5,215 nt of DNA from Thermoplasmata archaeon M9B2D (GCA_002900555.1 MUGD01000143.1:1-5215), one strand, 5' to 3'; shown: positions 1-4,973, counted from the stretch's first letter. The notes: generated by a model not told the origin, from the sequence alone. Made by a program: numbers and translations.

Positions 1-108
1 CAGGTGAAAGAGATGACCAAACAAAAATATTATGGAAAGGAAACATATAAAGAAAAATATCCGTATAAAAAAAGAACAAAGAGTAAAAGTAAGAAACATT
101 ATTATTAA
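1..108 (+). CDS. C-terminal end of an unidentified gene (partial, Lys/Tyr-rich tail)
   Basis: Frame 1 is open from the first base of the window to a TAA at 106-108, giving the last 35 residues of a protein whose start lies outside. The tail is strongly basic and aromatic: it contains KQKYYGKETYKEKYPYKK and ends in KSKSKKHYY. Such tails are common at the ends of nucleic-acid-binding proteins and on cytoplasmic ends of membrane proteins, but no domain can be recognised here and no function is assigned. An oligo-T run follows about 22 bases after the stop, which supports this being the true end of a plus-strand gene. The main doubt is that A-rich DNA easily yields Lys-rich open frames by chance. 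Confidence 0.5.
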   Translation, partial: QVKEMTKQKYYGKETYKEKYPYKKRTKSKSKKHYY

Positions 109-130
109 AAACAAGCATCATTTCTTACTC

Positions 131-137
131 TTTTTTT
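131..137 (+). terminator. oligo-T terminator after the partial gene
   Basis: A run of seven T's lies in a pyrimidine-rich stretch (TTTCTTACTC then T7) just after the stop at 108. Archaeal RNA polymerase terminates at U-rich stretches without needing a hairpin, and none is obvious here. Position and strand fit the partial gene; the assignment is inferred. Confidence 0.4.
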
Positions 138-199
138 CAGAATGTCGCCCATCCTAGAAACCGAACCAGAAGCACATTTTTAAAAAAAACTTGATGATT

Positions 200-219
200 T
201 ATTTGGTGTTAACCAAATA
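200..219. repeat. inverted repeat, 8-bp arms with 4-base spacer
   Basis: TATTTGGT (200-207) and ACCAAATA (212-219) are perfect inverted copies around GTTA. It could be a protein-binding dyad or a weak AT-rich hairpin. Nothing nearby is a firm gene start, so its role is unknown. Confidence 0.35.
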
Positions 220-438
220 TGACTGAACATCTCCTTCTTTTATTGTCTACAGCAGCCCACCAGTTATCTCCCATTTGTTTGAGAAACAACCAAAATGATT
301 TTTATAATCATATTAATATGATATTGAACACTTCTTACCGATTTTTCAACATGTTTTTATACAACGACCAATTGATAAAACATCATGGAAATGGTATCAA
401 TCCCCGAGGTCGAAGAAACAATACAATCCTGGAAGAAG

Positions 439-488
439 AAAAAAAAACAAAAACCGAAAAAAAAAGAACCAGAAGAAAAAGAAAAAAA
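439..488 (-). terminator. T-rich tract, candidate terminator for the C45 gene
   Basis: On the plus strand this is A9 (439-447), A5, A9 (457-465), A5 and A7 (482-488). Transcribed from the minus strand it gives repeated U5-U9 runs about 150-200 bases beyond the stop of the C45 gene, the form expected of an archaeal oligo-U terminator. This also explains why plus-strand frames here look Lys-rich. The role is inferred from sequence and position only. Confidence 0.4.
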
Positions 489-635
489 CCAAGGTTAGGT
501 TTTCAAAAGACACCCCGTGATGAACCAAAAGATGATAGGTGGTTTCCCCACTTAGATCCTCCAAACGGTCAATGGATGCCTTAAGGAGCATGGATGTATC
601 CATACGTTGGGAAAAGACAACAGTCCGGTGTTATC

Positions 636-1976
636 TTAGGGTGGTTGTGCAGAGAACACCTCATGCATATCAAACAAGTGGACCGGGGATTCAAACGCAT
701 TGCGGGTATGAGAAGCAAATGAAAGGAGAAACTCCCCTGTCTCAGGGCAAAGGACCCACTGATACGGTGTGGAATACCAATGGAAGATCTGCAGAATAAA
801 AAACCGGATATCTGTTTTACCTGCGTATACATCCCGCAGCACCGCCATGCTTGTCTGCAGATCAAGCGCCCCATATCGTGCCTGCACCCCTTTGCTTAGC
901 GCAACATAATGCATAAAAGGACCAGCAGCGGAAAGTGACGTCCCACTTAAGGTATTTCGCTTAAATAAAAAGGAACATAAGGGGAACCGACTTGGGTCAT
1001 ACCTACTTCGTTGTGTCTCACTAAGCGTTGGGTCAACAAAGAGATTCGCACGTCGGACAACATGGGAAATCTGCCAAAAAGGGGCAACACCCTCCGAAGG
1101 CGTGTCCCAGGAGCCGACATAGAAATAATGTGCGGTGGTCTCAACAGCACAGGCCGCTGGGATCTTTCCATCGGATACAATAAAGTTATACCCAAGGGTC
1201 CTGTTCTGAGCAAGCAATTGTACCGCTTCTGCCAATGTCGCAGCACAGTCAAGAGCAATCCGCACACGGAACCCTACCCCAATACCCTGATAAGTTTCAT
1301 CAGCGGTCCATGAGGAAAGCATACCGGGGACGATTCCCATCTCATTGATGCCATCAGAACAGGTGACATCTCCAGCAAGAGACGGCGAAATCGATTTAAA
1401 ACACCCTTCTGGCACTCGGACGATCAGCAGCTGATTTTCAACCAGATACGCCCCCGTGTCAGGATCTTGAATGGTGATAGGGAAATCATGGCTTCTTGCA
1501 TGATACAACGTTCCGTTCAAGGTCGCAGGGCCCCATGCGGCAAAACTCCCGCAGTTGATCACAAAATACGGACCGACATTCAAAACAGCGACATCCTCCA
1601 ACGAAAGACCGGTGGCATCTGCTATACCCTGCATCTCTTCGATATATCGACTAGGTATAGAAGGTTGCATGAGTAACCAAGATTGAAGTAAATCCTCGTA
1701 GGAAACCTCTCGTTTGTCGAACCAGTGAAGAAATGCGTTATTATTTATTAGGATCTCATCTCTTAAGAGAGTACCCTGCTGAAATCCCATCTCATAGAAT
1801 GAGCCAGAGAGGTGCAGAATCCGTATCCCATCACGTTCTTCAAGCCATCCTCCATTGCAAGGAACAGGATTTACAGCAACGCCATGGGAGAAGAACGGCA
1901 GCACACACATGCTGATACAAAACGCAAGTGATACGAACAACCTCCAACGTCTATACATGAAGCGTACCAATATCAT
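636..1976 (-). CDS. secreted C45-type autoproteolytic acyltransferase/hydrolase (Ntn fold)
   Basis: This 446-residue protein resembles the C45 family (isopenicillin-N/penicillin acyltransferase-like, related to choloylglycine hydrolases), which cleave or transfer acyl groups on amide bonds after self-cleavage exposes a catalytic Cys. Residues 1-10 are basic, 11-34 form a signal peptide or anchor, and the mature part begins near VNPVP, so it acts outside the membrane. The key motif is NCGSFAAWG (141-149), with Cys142 the predicted nucleophile and Asn141-Cys142 the self-cleavage site. It is followed by ARSHDF (160-165), whose Arg161 and Asp164 match the family's GRNxD motif. GINEMGI (209-215), LGYNFIVSDGK (261-271) with Asn264, and AVE (277-279) are further family-like blocks. 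The usual Asn after Arg is Ser162 here. Length is typical. The ATG at 1976 sits about 26 bases from the TATA centre, implying a leaderless transcript; Met7 (1958) is the alternative. The natural substrate cannot be told. Confidence 0.85.
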   Translation of the reverse strand: MILVRFMYRRWRLFVSLAFCISMCVLPFFSHGVAVNPVPCNGGWLEERDGIRILHLSGSFYEMGFQQGTLLRDEILINNNAFLHWFDKREVSYEDLLQSWLLMQPSIPSRYIEEMQGIADATGLSLEDVAVLNVGPYFVINCGSFAAWGPATLNGTLYHARSHDFPITIQDPDTGAYLVENQLLIVRVPEGCFKSISPSLAGDVTCSDGINEMGIVPGMLSSWTADETYQGIGVGFRVRIALDCAATLAEAVQLLAQNRTLGYNFIVSDGKIPAACAVETTAHYFYVGSWDTPSEGVAPFWQISHVVRRANLFVDPTLSETQRSRYDPSRFPLCSFLFKRNTLSGTSLSAAGPFMHYVALSKGVQARYGALDLQTSMAVLRDVYAGKTDIRFFILQIFHWYSTPYQWVLCPETGEFLLSFASHTRNAFESPVHLFDMHEVFSAQPP

Positions 1977-1998
1977 ACGGATGAAAGCAGAACGAAAT

Positions 1999-2012
1999 TA
2001 TATAAATATTTT
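1999..2012 (-). promoter_or_regulatory. TATA box and BRE of the C45 gene
   Basis: On the minus strand TTTATATA (2006-1999) is preceded by the A-rich element GAAAATA, a good BRE/TATA pair. The box centre is about 26 bases from the ATG at 1976, so transcription should start at or within a base or two of the start codon. No Shine-Dalgarno motif precedes the ATG, in keeping with leaderless translation. Confidence 0.6.
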
Positions 2013-2104
2013 CATATTTTATGCATATTTTAGCTATGATACCAGACCAAAGGACATGCCAATGGAGCAGACCACGATGACGATAGACATCATGTTTAGT
2101 GCGT

Positions 2105-2127
2105 CATAAGGAACAACGTTCCTTATG
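2105..2127. repeat. perfect 10-bp inverted repeat, terminator-like on the plus strand
   Basis: CATAAGGAAC (2105-2114) and GTTCCTTATG (2118-2127) pair perfectly around a three-base loop. On the plus strand a T-rich stretch (2128-2145) follows, giving the shape of a bacterial intrinsic terminator. However, no plus-strand gene ends here, and the minus-strand 60-codon frame has its TAA inside the stem. The stem may stabilise the 3' end of a minus-strand transcript or may be chance within the broken gene. Confidence 0.4.
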
Positions 2128-2305
2128 TATTTTTATCTTTATTTTGGTCAAATAAGAAAGGAATACCGATTAAAATAATCCCAATCGTCACAGAAACAGA
2201 AAAGACGAATAAAGGGATCAGATACTCTGTTAGCATCACAGATAAAAAACCTAAAAAAATCATTAGGAGCCCACCAACGATAAAAATGATCTTTCCCGCT
2301 TTCAT
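2123..2305 (-). CDS. small two-helix membrane protein, or the open middle piece of the broken gene
   Basis: Taken alone, this frame gives a 60-residue protein, MKAGKIIFIVGGLL onward. It has two membrane helices (about residues 4-25 and 30-51) and a short charged end, DQNKDKNT. The ATG at 2305 is chosen because AGGTG (2316-2312) lies six bases upstream as a Shine-Dalgarno motif. The GTG at 2314 is in frame but overlaps that motif. A TATA-like ATTTATTA near 2348-2355 is correctly placed for a start near 2326. Against independence, the frame stays open and sensible for 38 codons further upstream to 2419, and a hydrophobic continuation follows after a one-base shift at its stop. I favour it being part of a decayed larger gene, but gene callers may report it as a hypothetical membrane protein. 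Confidence 0.4.
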   Translation of the reverse strand: MKAGKIIFIVGGLLMIFLGFLSVMLTEYLIPLFVFSVSVTIGIILIGIPFLFDQNKDKNT

Positions 2306-2556
2306 TCCAAACACCTTTTTTCTTTTATTTGTTACATGGGCATCTGAGTAATAAATCTTTGGCCGGGGAGTTATCAGCAGATTAATCAGACCTGCCAGAA
2401 AAATACTAAGAATACCGTGTTAATAAAGAATAACCCGGTGACAAACACCTGATTTCCCAAATCGTCGTTTCTTTAATGCACTAGAGCTCTGCCAATTGAT
2501 TTTACAGATAGTATTAACAGCACAATAAAGAACAACATGAAAAAGTCAATAGCAAC

Positions 2557-2566
2557 CTTATATAGG
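2557..2566 (-). promoter_or_regulatory. TATA-like box before the broken membrane gene
   Basis: CCTATATAAG on the minus strand is centred about 23 bases from the ATG at 2538, so a transcript starting near 2535-2538 would be leaderless. The box also lies inside an open frame that continues upstream to 2637, so if the original gene started earlier the match is fortuitous. Confidence 0.3.
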
Positions 2567-2651
2567 GAGACAAATCCAACTGTTGCCAGACGTATTGTTC
2601 TTTTTTTAGTACATTGCAGAAAGGTATAGGAGACGCCTTATCTAAGCGATG

Positions 2652-2999
2652 TTATGAAACTCCAGGGAACAACGCTAAATTGAACTTCGCACATACGAAA
2701 TGGTTCGCTAGTATCCCGTAATGAAATCTCGGAAGCAGAATTACTTCATCAATGCCATGAAGAAAACCAGTTCGTGTGTTACCGTACCAGTGGGTTTTAT
2801 AATGCACAAAAAGCGCTCGGAATGTCACATACAAATCGCCATTGACAAGTTTTGGTTTTGTGATAATCCCAATTAAAATAGTCCATTGATCTGTTACAGG
2901 TTTTTCTTCTGGTTCTAGAAAAACATTTCCCCCACTTGCCAGCTGTGGCAATAATAGGAGAAATAGGATAAACACACCACAAATTACAATTTTTTTCAT
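2652..2999 (-). CDS. small secreted protein of unknown function
   Basis: This 115-residue protein starts MKKIVICGVF and has a clear signal peptide (basic residues 2-3, hydrophobic core about 4-20, likely cleavage near ASGG at 21-24). It should be exported or remain as a membrane-tethered lipoprotein-like form; there is no lipobox Cys. The mature part of about 90 residues alternates hydrophobic and polar residues as beta strands do: ILIGIITKPKLVNGDLYVTF (41-60), RALFVHY, EVILLPRFHYGILANHFVC (85-103). Similar small secreted beta-rich proteins with an I.G.I....NGDYVTF-type pattern seem familiar from archaeal genomes, but I cannot name a family. The start is well supported: GAGGG (3011-3007) lies seven bases before the ATG, and a TATA box precedes it. 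The next gene upstream is divergent, so this is probably the first or only gene of its transcript. The downstream membrane gene follows after 113 bases and has its own TATA-like box. Confidence 0.7.
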   Translation of the reverse strand: MKKIVICGVFILFLLLLPQLASGGNVFLEPEEKPVTDQWTILIGIITKPKLVNGDLYVTFRALFVHYKTHWYGNTRTGFLHGIDEVILLPRFHYGILANHFVCAKFNLALFPGVS

Positions 3000-3006
3000 A
3001 GGAATA

Positions 3007-3048
3007 CCCTCTCTTCGTTTTCATAAAAGAAAAACATGAATATAAATG
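3007..3048 (-). promoter_or_regulatory. TATA box and Shine-Dalgarno of the small secreted protein
   Basis: On the minus strand CATTTATATT (3048-3039) is the TATA box; a start about 26 bases on, near 3017, gives a short leader. That leader contains GAGAGGG, and GAGGG (3011-3007) is seven bases from the ATG at 2999. This is one of the clearer Shine-Dalgarno motifs in the window and fixes the start. Confidence 0.55.
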
Positions 3049-3066
3049 TTTTGGGTATAGAAAAAA

Positions 3067-3086
3067 TTGTTACCCTTGTTACAAAA
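3067..3086. promoter_or_regulatory. candidate regulator-binding site, upstream copy
   Basis: TTGTTAC occurs twice nine bases apart, and the second copy extends to TGTTACAAAA (3077-3086), the same 10-mer found next to the lrp-like start. It lies just upstream of the leftward TATA box. That an Lrp-type protein binds it is an inference from the shared motif and the neighbouring gene. Confidence 0.3.
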
Positions 3087-3252
3087 AAATTCCCTAACTC
3101 ACGATTTAAATCAGAAGACTTGAGAGAATTCTGCCCTTAATGCTATTTTCTATAAACATAGTTCTAAAACTATCAGCACACCACCTTTAAAAAAAAAAAG
3201 AACACCAGGGCCATGGTAATAACTAACACATACACGTTGTTTCTTAGGATAT

Positions 3253-3262
3253 GTATTTAAAG
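3253..3262 (+). promoter_or_regulatory. TATA box of the lrp-like gene
   Basis: GTATTTAAAG is centred near 3257, putting the transcript start near 3283 and leaving a leader of about 23 bases before the ATG at 3306. The leader has only a weak purine motif (AGGATTG, 3291-3297). Confidence 0.5.
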
Positions 3263-3269
3263 AAGAAAA

Positions 3270-3279
3270 TGTTACAAAA
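3270..3279 (+). promoter_or_regulatory. candidate operator between TATA box and start of the lrp-like gene
   Basis: TGTTACAAAA here repeats the 10-mer at 3077-3086. It sits between the TATA box and the predicted transcript start, where a bound protein would block polymerase. Archaeal Lrp family members often repress their own genes from such positions; that this one does is an inference. Confidence 0.3.
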
Positions 3280-3305
3280 GTTCAATACATTAGGATTGAA
3301 TCGAC

Positions 3306-3833
3306 ATGGTAAAAACCTCTAAAGAACAAATACATGAAGATGAAATGAAGATTCTTGAAACGCTTATGAAAAACTCAAATGAAAACATTGATTCAATTGC
3401 GAAACACTGTGGCTTTTCAAGGCAAAAAGTATGGAGAATCATCAAGCAATTAGAAAAGAGTCATATGATCTGGGGGTACACAGCTATTGTCGATGTAGAA
3501 AAACAAGATCTTCAAAAATACATAATGTTTTTCAAACGTTCAATGCACATGTTTGACAAAACATCTGCTGAGCAAGTCAACTTAGATTCAATCTTTAATG
3601 AATACAAAAAAATTGGTATACAAATTGAAAGTAGTCACTACATCCATGGTGAATACGACTGGGTCATCATTTTTATAGCAAAAAATCTCATACAGGCAAA
3701 AAAATTCGTCAGTTTAATATTGACGAAATATCCTGGACTAATAGAAAAGGTAGAGATTGCCCGGATTCTTTACACTCCCAGAAACCATCACATTCTCAAC
3801 CCGCAGTTACTAAAAGCAAAAGACATTCCCTAA
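3306..3833 (+). CDS. Lrp/AsnC family transcriptional regulator
   Basis: The 175-residue product has the two-part layout of Lrp/AsnC regulators. Residues about 12-55 form the winged helix-turn-helix: DEMKILETLMKNSNENIDSI, then AKHCGFSRQKVWRIIKQLEK as the recognition helix, ending in the family's IWGYTAIVD-like linker (55-63). Residues about 70-158 form the alpha/beta RAM (ACT-like) domain that mediates oligomerisation and effector binding; HGEYDWVIIFIA (114-125) matches its conserved G-x-YD block. The region at 83-105 before it is longer and more charged than usual, and a 15-residue tail follows. It should act in the cytoplasm as a dimer or larger assembly controlling local genes, possibly itself. 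The ATG at 3306 is supported by the TATA box about 49 bases upstream. The gene is A-rich, unlike the flanking C45 and Ig-like genes. It reads convergently with the next gene. The effector and targets are unknown. Confidence 0.85.
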   Translation: MVKTSKEQIHEDEMKILETLMKNSNENIDSIAKHCGFSRQKVWRIIKQLEKSHMIWGYTAIVDVEKQDLQKYIMFFKRSMHMFDKTSAEQVNLDSIFNEYKKIGIQIESSHYIHGEYDWVIIFIAKNLIQAKKFVSLILTKYPGLIEKVEIARILYTPRNHHILNPQLLKAKDIP

Positions 3834-3838
3834 AAACA

Positions 3839-3893
3839 AGGTAAAGAAGTACCTCAACGTATAAAAATCATGTGCTGGATCATATTTTTTTTT
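3839..3893 (+). terminator. terminator region of the lrp-like gene
   Basis: A small hairpin (AGGTA 3839-3843, TACCT 3850-3854) follows the stop codon directly, and a T9 run (3885-3893) lies further on. The T9 run is the likely archaeal termination signal. The ATGGTT/AACCAT inverted repeat at 3895-3919 lies just beyond it, in the gap between the two convergent genes. Confidence 0.45.
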
Positions 3894-3952
3894 AATGGTT
3901 TTACTAAAGAAATAACCATAATTTCATTTCATAGAATGAACGCCATTCGTAC

Positions 3953-4438
3953 CTACATTCGGACTCCTACGACAAAGAACAAGAGCTTAAATCCTTGGGC
4001 GGTTTGCGTCACCGCGTCACCCTCAGACGCCTCGACGGTGACCGTAATCTCTAGGCGACCAAACCCTAGTGGAATCCTATCTGTTACCACCGTGGCTCCT
4101 GTTTGACGTGGTAGGGTATCTATCGTCCCAGTGGAGCGATGGTCAATCCGTTTAAGAATCCCTCCCTTCACGGAGATGCTCCATACGACAGATGTGGCAT
4201 CCTCATCACCGATGTTTCTAATCTCCACTGATACCTTATTTAACCTCCCCTTAATTTTCTCAACCACCAACTCCGGTGCTTTTTCGGGTTCGTCGGGGCT
4301 CTCGGGCTGCGTCGAACCGGGGTCAAGTGTAAAGGATGGAATAAGACCATTAAACACAAGAAAGCCTGACCAGTACAGGACACCCAGCAGAATCACACCT
4401 ATGACGAGGATACCAACCGCTATGAATCGTTTTTTCAT
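3953..4438 (-). CDS. membrane-anchored protein with a CARDB/Ig-like domain
   Basis: The 161-residue product begins MKKRF, then has one hydrophobic segment (about 6-30, uncleaved anchor or signal peptide). A Pro/Glu-rich linker (38-58, PESPDEPEKAPE) follows, and then a single beta-rich domain (about 59-150). Within this, KVSVEIRNIGDEDATSVVWS (68-87) is the signature-like block of CARDB or similar cell-adhesion Ig-like folds (x-V-x-N-x-G-D-x-x-A). The strands GTIDTLPRQTGATVVT and GRLEITVTVEA and the closing GFKLLFFVVGV complete it. Such proteins are displayed on the outer face of the archaeal membrane; the partner is unknown. Small proteins of this design, with one domain and no enzyme, recur in archaeal genomes, in my recollection in Thermoplasmata. 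The ATG at 4438 has no clear Shine-Dalgarno but is about 23 bases after the predicted transcript start. G+C is visibly higher than in the lrp-like gene beside it. It probably forms a single-gene unit. Confidence 0.7.
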   Translation of the reverse strand: MKKRFIAVGILVIGVILLGVLYWSGFLVFNGLIPSFTLDPGSTQPESPDEPEKAPELVVEKIKGRLNKVSVEIRNIGDEDATSVVWSISVKGGILKRIDHRSTGTIDTLPRQTGATVVTDRIPLGFGRLEITVTVEASEGDAVTQTAQGFKLLFFVVGVRM

Positions 4439-4483
4439 ATTTGATACGCCATATTGTTCTTATATTTTAATACTACTTAGGTA

Positions 4484-4491
4484 TATATAAA
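4484..4491 (-). promoter_or_regulatory. TATA box of the CARDB/Ig-like gene
   Basis: GATTTATATATAC on the minus strand (4493-4481) contains TTTATATA. It places the transcript start near 4461 and a leader of about 23 bases before ATG 4438. Confidence 0.55.
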
Positions 4492-4586
4492 TCTGTGGAC
4501 GGATGATAATAGAGAAGCAAACAGAATAGAAAAATCCTTTTTAAAGATATACCCGTTGCAGACATCTTTCACATAAAAAAGATTAA

Positions 4587-4933
4587 TTAGGTACTGTTTG
4601 GTTTACCGATATTGCTACTACCCCAGATAGTACATATATCATTTGTTCAGGCAATGCTGGGGATGTCACAAACGCCTATTGCTGGTATTACAACAATGTA
4701 GACACTTATAGTAGAGATGAAGCATGGATAAACCGCACGAAGAATCTATTTGGACTAATTTTACTAATGGTAGTTTTAATACTTTAGATTTCTGTTTTAA
4801 GACCTATTTCAGAAGACCATTTAAAAATGTGTCTCAGATAATAGTGAAGTCTCCCTATTCGTATCAAATAAGAGACAGACTATTTTATTCTGGGAACGAT
4901 TGTTCGAAAGATTCTTTCACATCTCGCCTTTGA
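4587..4933 (+). pseudogene. frameshifted remnant of a surface-protein module
   Basis: The first piece is open from just after a TAA (4584-4586) to TAG 4785-4787, with no usable start. It reads GTVWFTDIATTPDSTYIICS, then GNAGDVTNAYCWYYNNVDTY. This looks like extracellular beta-sandwich protein. The pattern of a Thr/Ile strand followed by a G-N-A/S-G block and a W-Y-Y stretch recalls the DUF2341-type module of archaeal surface proteins (usual form IYMYYGN). The second piece, one base out of frame, runs from 4721 to a stop at 4931-4933 and contains ESIWTNFTNGSFNTLDF, again typical of a secreted Asn/Thr-rich protein. The frames overlap at 4721-4784, and one added base there would fuse them. With no start, no signal peptide and an interrupted frame, this is most likely a piece of a former large surface protein. 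Family assignment is tentative. The second piece has an ATG at 4724 and may be called as a 69-codon gene. Confidence 0.5.
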
Positions 4934-4973
4934 CATGGTGATTATGAGAATCGTAGTAAATCCTTCTTTTTAA

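Larger units (their letters stand above)
109..635. other. 527-base stretch without a convincing gene
   Basis: This spacer lies between the plus-strand partial gene and the end of the minus-strand C45 gene. It contains an oligo-T terminator, an inverted repeat at 200-219 and a purine-rich tract at about 424-490. A 121-codon plus frame (219-584) is open, but it has no Shine-Dalgarno motif and only a poor TATA-like stretch (about 177-187). Its Lys/Arg-rich second half is simply the purine tract read as codons, and its product resembles nothing I know. A second overlapping plus frame (385-498, 37 residues, MEMVSIPEVEET then Lys/Glu-rich) is about as plausible. I therefore call no gene. The low G+C and lack of codon bias fit spacer DNA or an old decayed gene. 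Confidence 0.5.
2034..2538 (-). pseudogene. broken multi-pass membrane protein gene, family not recognised
   Basis: Three minus-strand open pieces join into one plausible protein of about 165 residues with some five hydrophobic segments. Piece A runs from ATG 2538 (open back to 2637) through MLFFIVLLILSV, meets an in-frame TAA at 2475-2473, and continues in the same frame through NQVFVTGLFFINTVFLVFF to TGA at 2388. Piece B, shifted by one base, is open from 2419 to TAA at 2125-2123 and holds LINLLITPRPKIYYSDAHVT and two more membrane helices. Piece C is open from 2132 to TAG at 2036-2034 and holds NMMSIVIVVCSIGMSFGLVS. One extra base in the T5 run (minus strand) at 2399-2403 joins A to B; one in the A5 run at 2130-2134 joins B to C. 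The neighbouring 1341-base C45 frame is intact, so decay is favoured over poor sequence, but both shifts lie at homopolymers and assembly error is possible. T-rich DNA favours hydrophobic codons, which weakens the case. Confidence 0.5.
3000..3305. other. divergent promoter region between the secreted-protein gene and lrp-like gene
   Basis: No gene is visible in these 306 bases. They hold the leftward promoter (3007-3048), a direct repeat TTGTTAC (3067-3073 and 3076-3082), a perfect palindrome GATTTAAATC (3103-3112), an inverted repeat ATAGTT/AACTAT (3158-3173, four-base spacer), an A11 run (3189-3199) and the rightward TATA box (3253-3262). The density of dyads and repeats suggests regulatory DNA controlling one or both flanking genes. 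Confidence 0.5.

Noticed and set aside
219..584. 121-codon plus-strand open frame in the left spacer
   Set aside because: No Shine-Dalgarno motif, weak promoter, a Lys/Arg-rich half explained by the purine tract, no recognisable domain, and an equally open overlapping frame at 385-498.
397..603. 68-codon minus-strand frame with long Phe runs
   Set aside because: The Phe runs are T-rich tract read as codons; no promoter or family.
539..799. Plus-strand frame overlapping the end of the C45 gene
   Set aside because: Mostly antisense to a well-supported coding region, with no independent support.
947..1313. Open frames on both strands inside the C45 gene
   Set aside because: Shadows of the richer-GC C45 coding sequence; the C45 frame has family motifs throughout.
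1733..2109. Two plus-strand frames over the 5' end of the C45 gene and its promoter
   Set aside because: Antisense to the signal peptide and TATA region, and their products look unlike proteins.
2473..2475. Read-through of the in-frame stop as pyrrolysine
   Set aside because: The codon is TAA, whereas pyrrolysine uses TAG; no insertion signal is visible.
2537..2629. 30-codon plus-strand frame (MKKSIATLYRET onward)
   Set aside because: Antisense to the broken membrane gene, no promoter or Shine-Dalgarno motif, too short to support.
2797..3024. 75-codon minus frame overlapping the small secreted protein
   Set aside because: Same strand, different frame, starts upstream of the Shine-Dalgarno motif and lacks a sensible protein pattern; the 2652-2999 frame has signal peptide and ribosome-binding site.
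3870..4490. Plus-strand frames antisense to the CARDB-like gene
   Set aside because: Shadows of a gene with anchor, linker and recognisable domain on the other strand.
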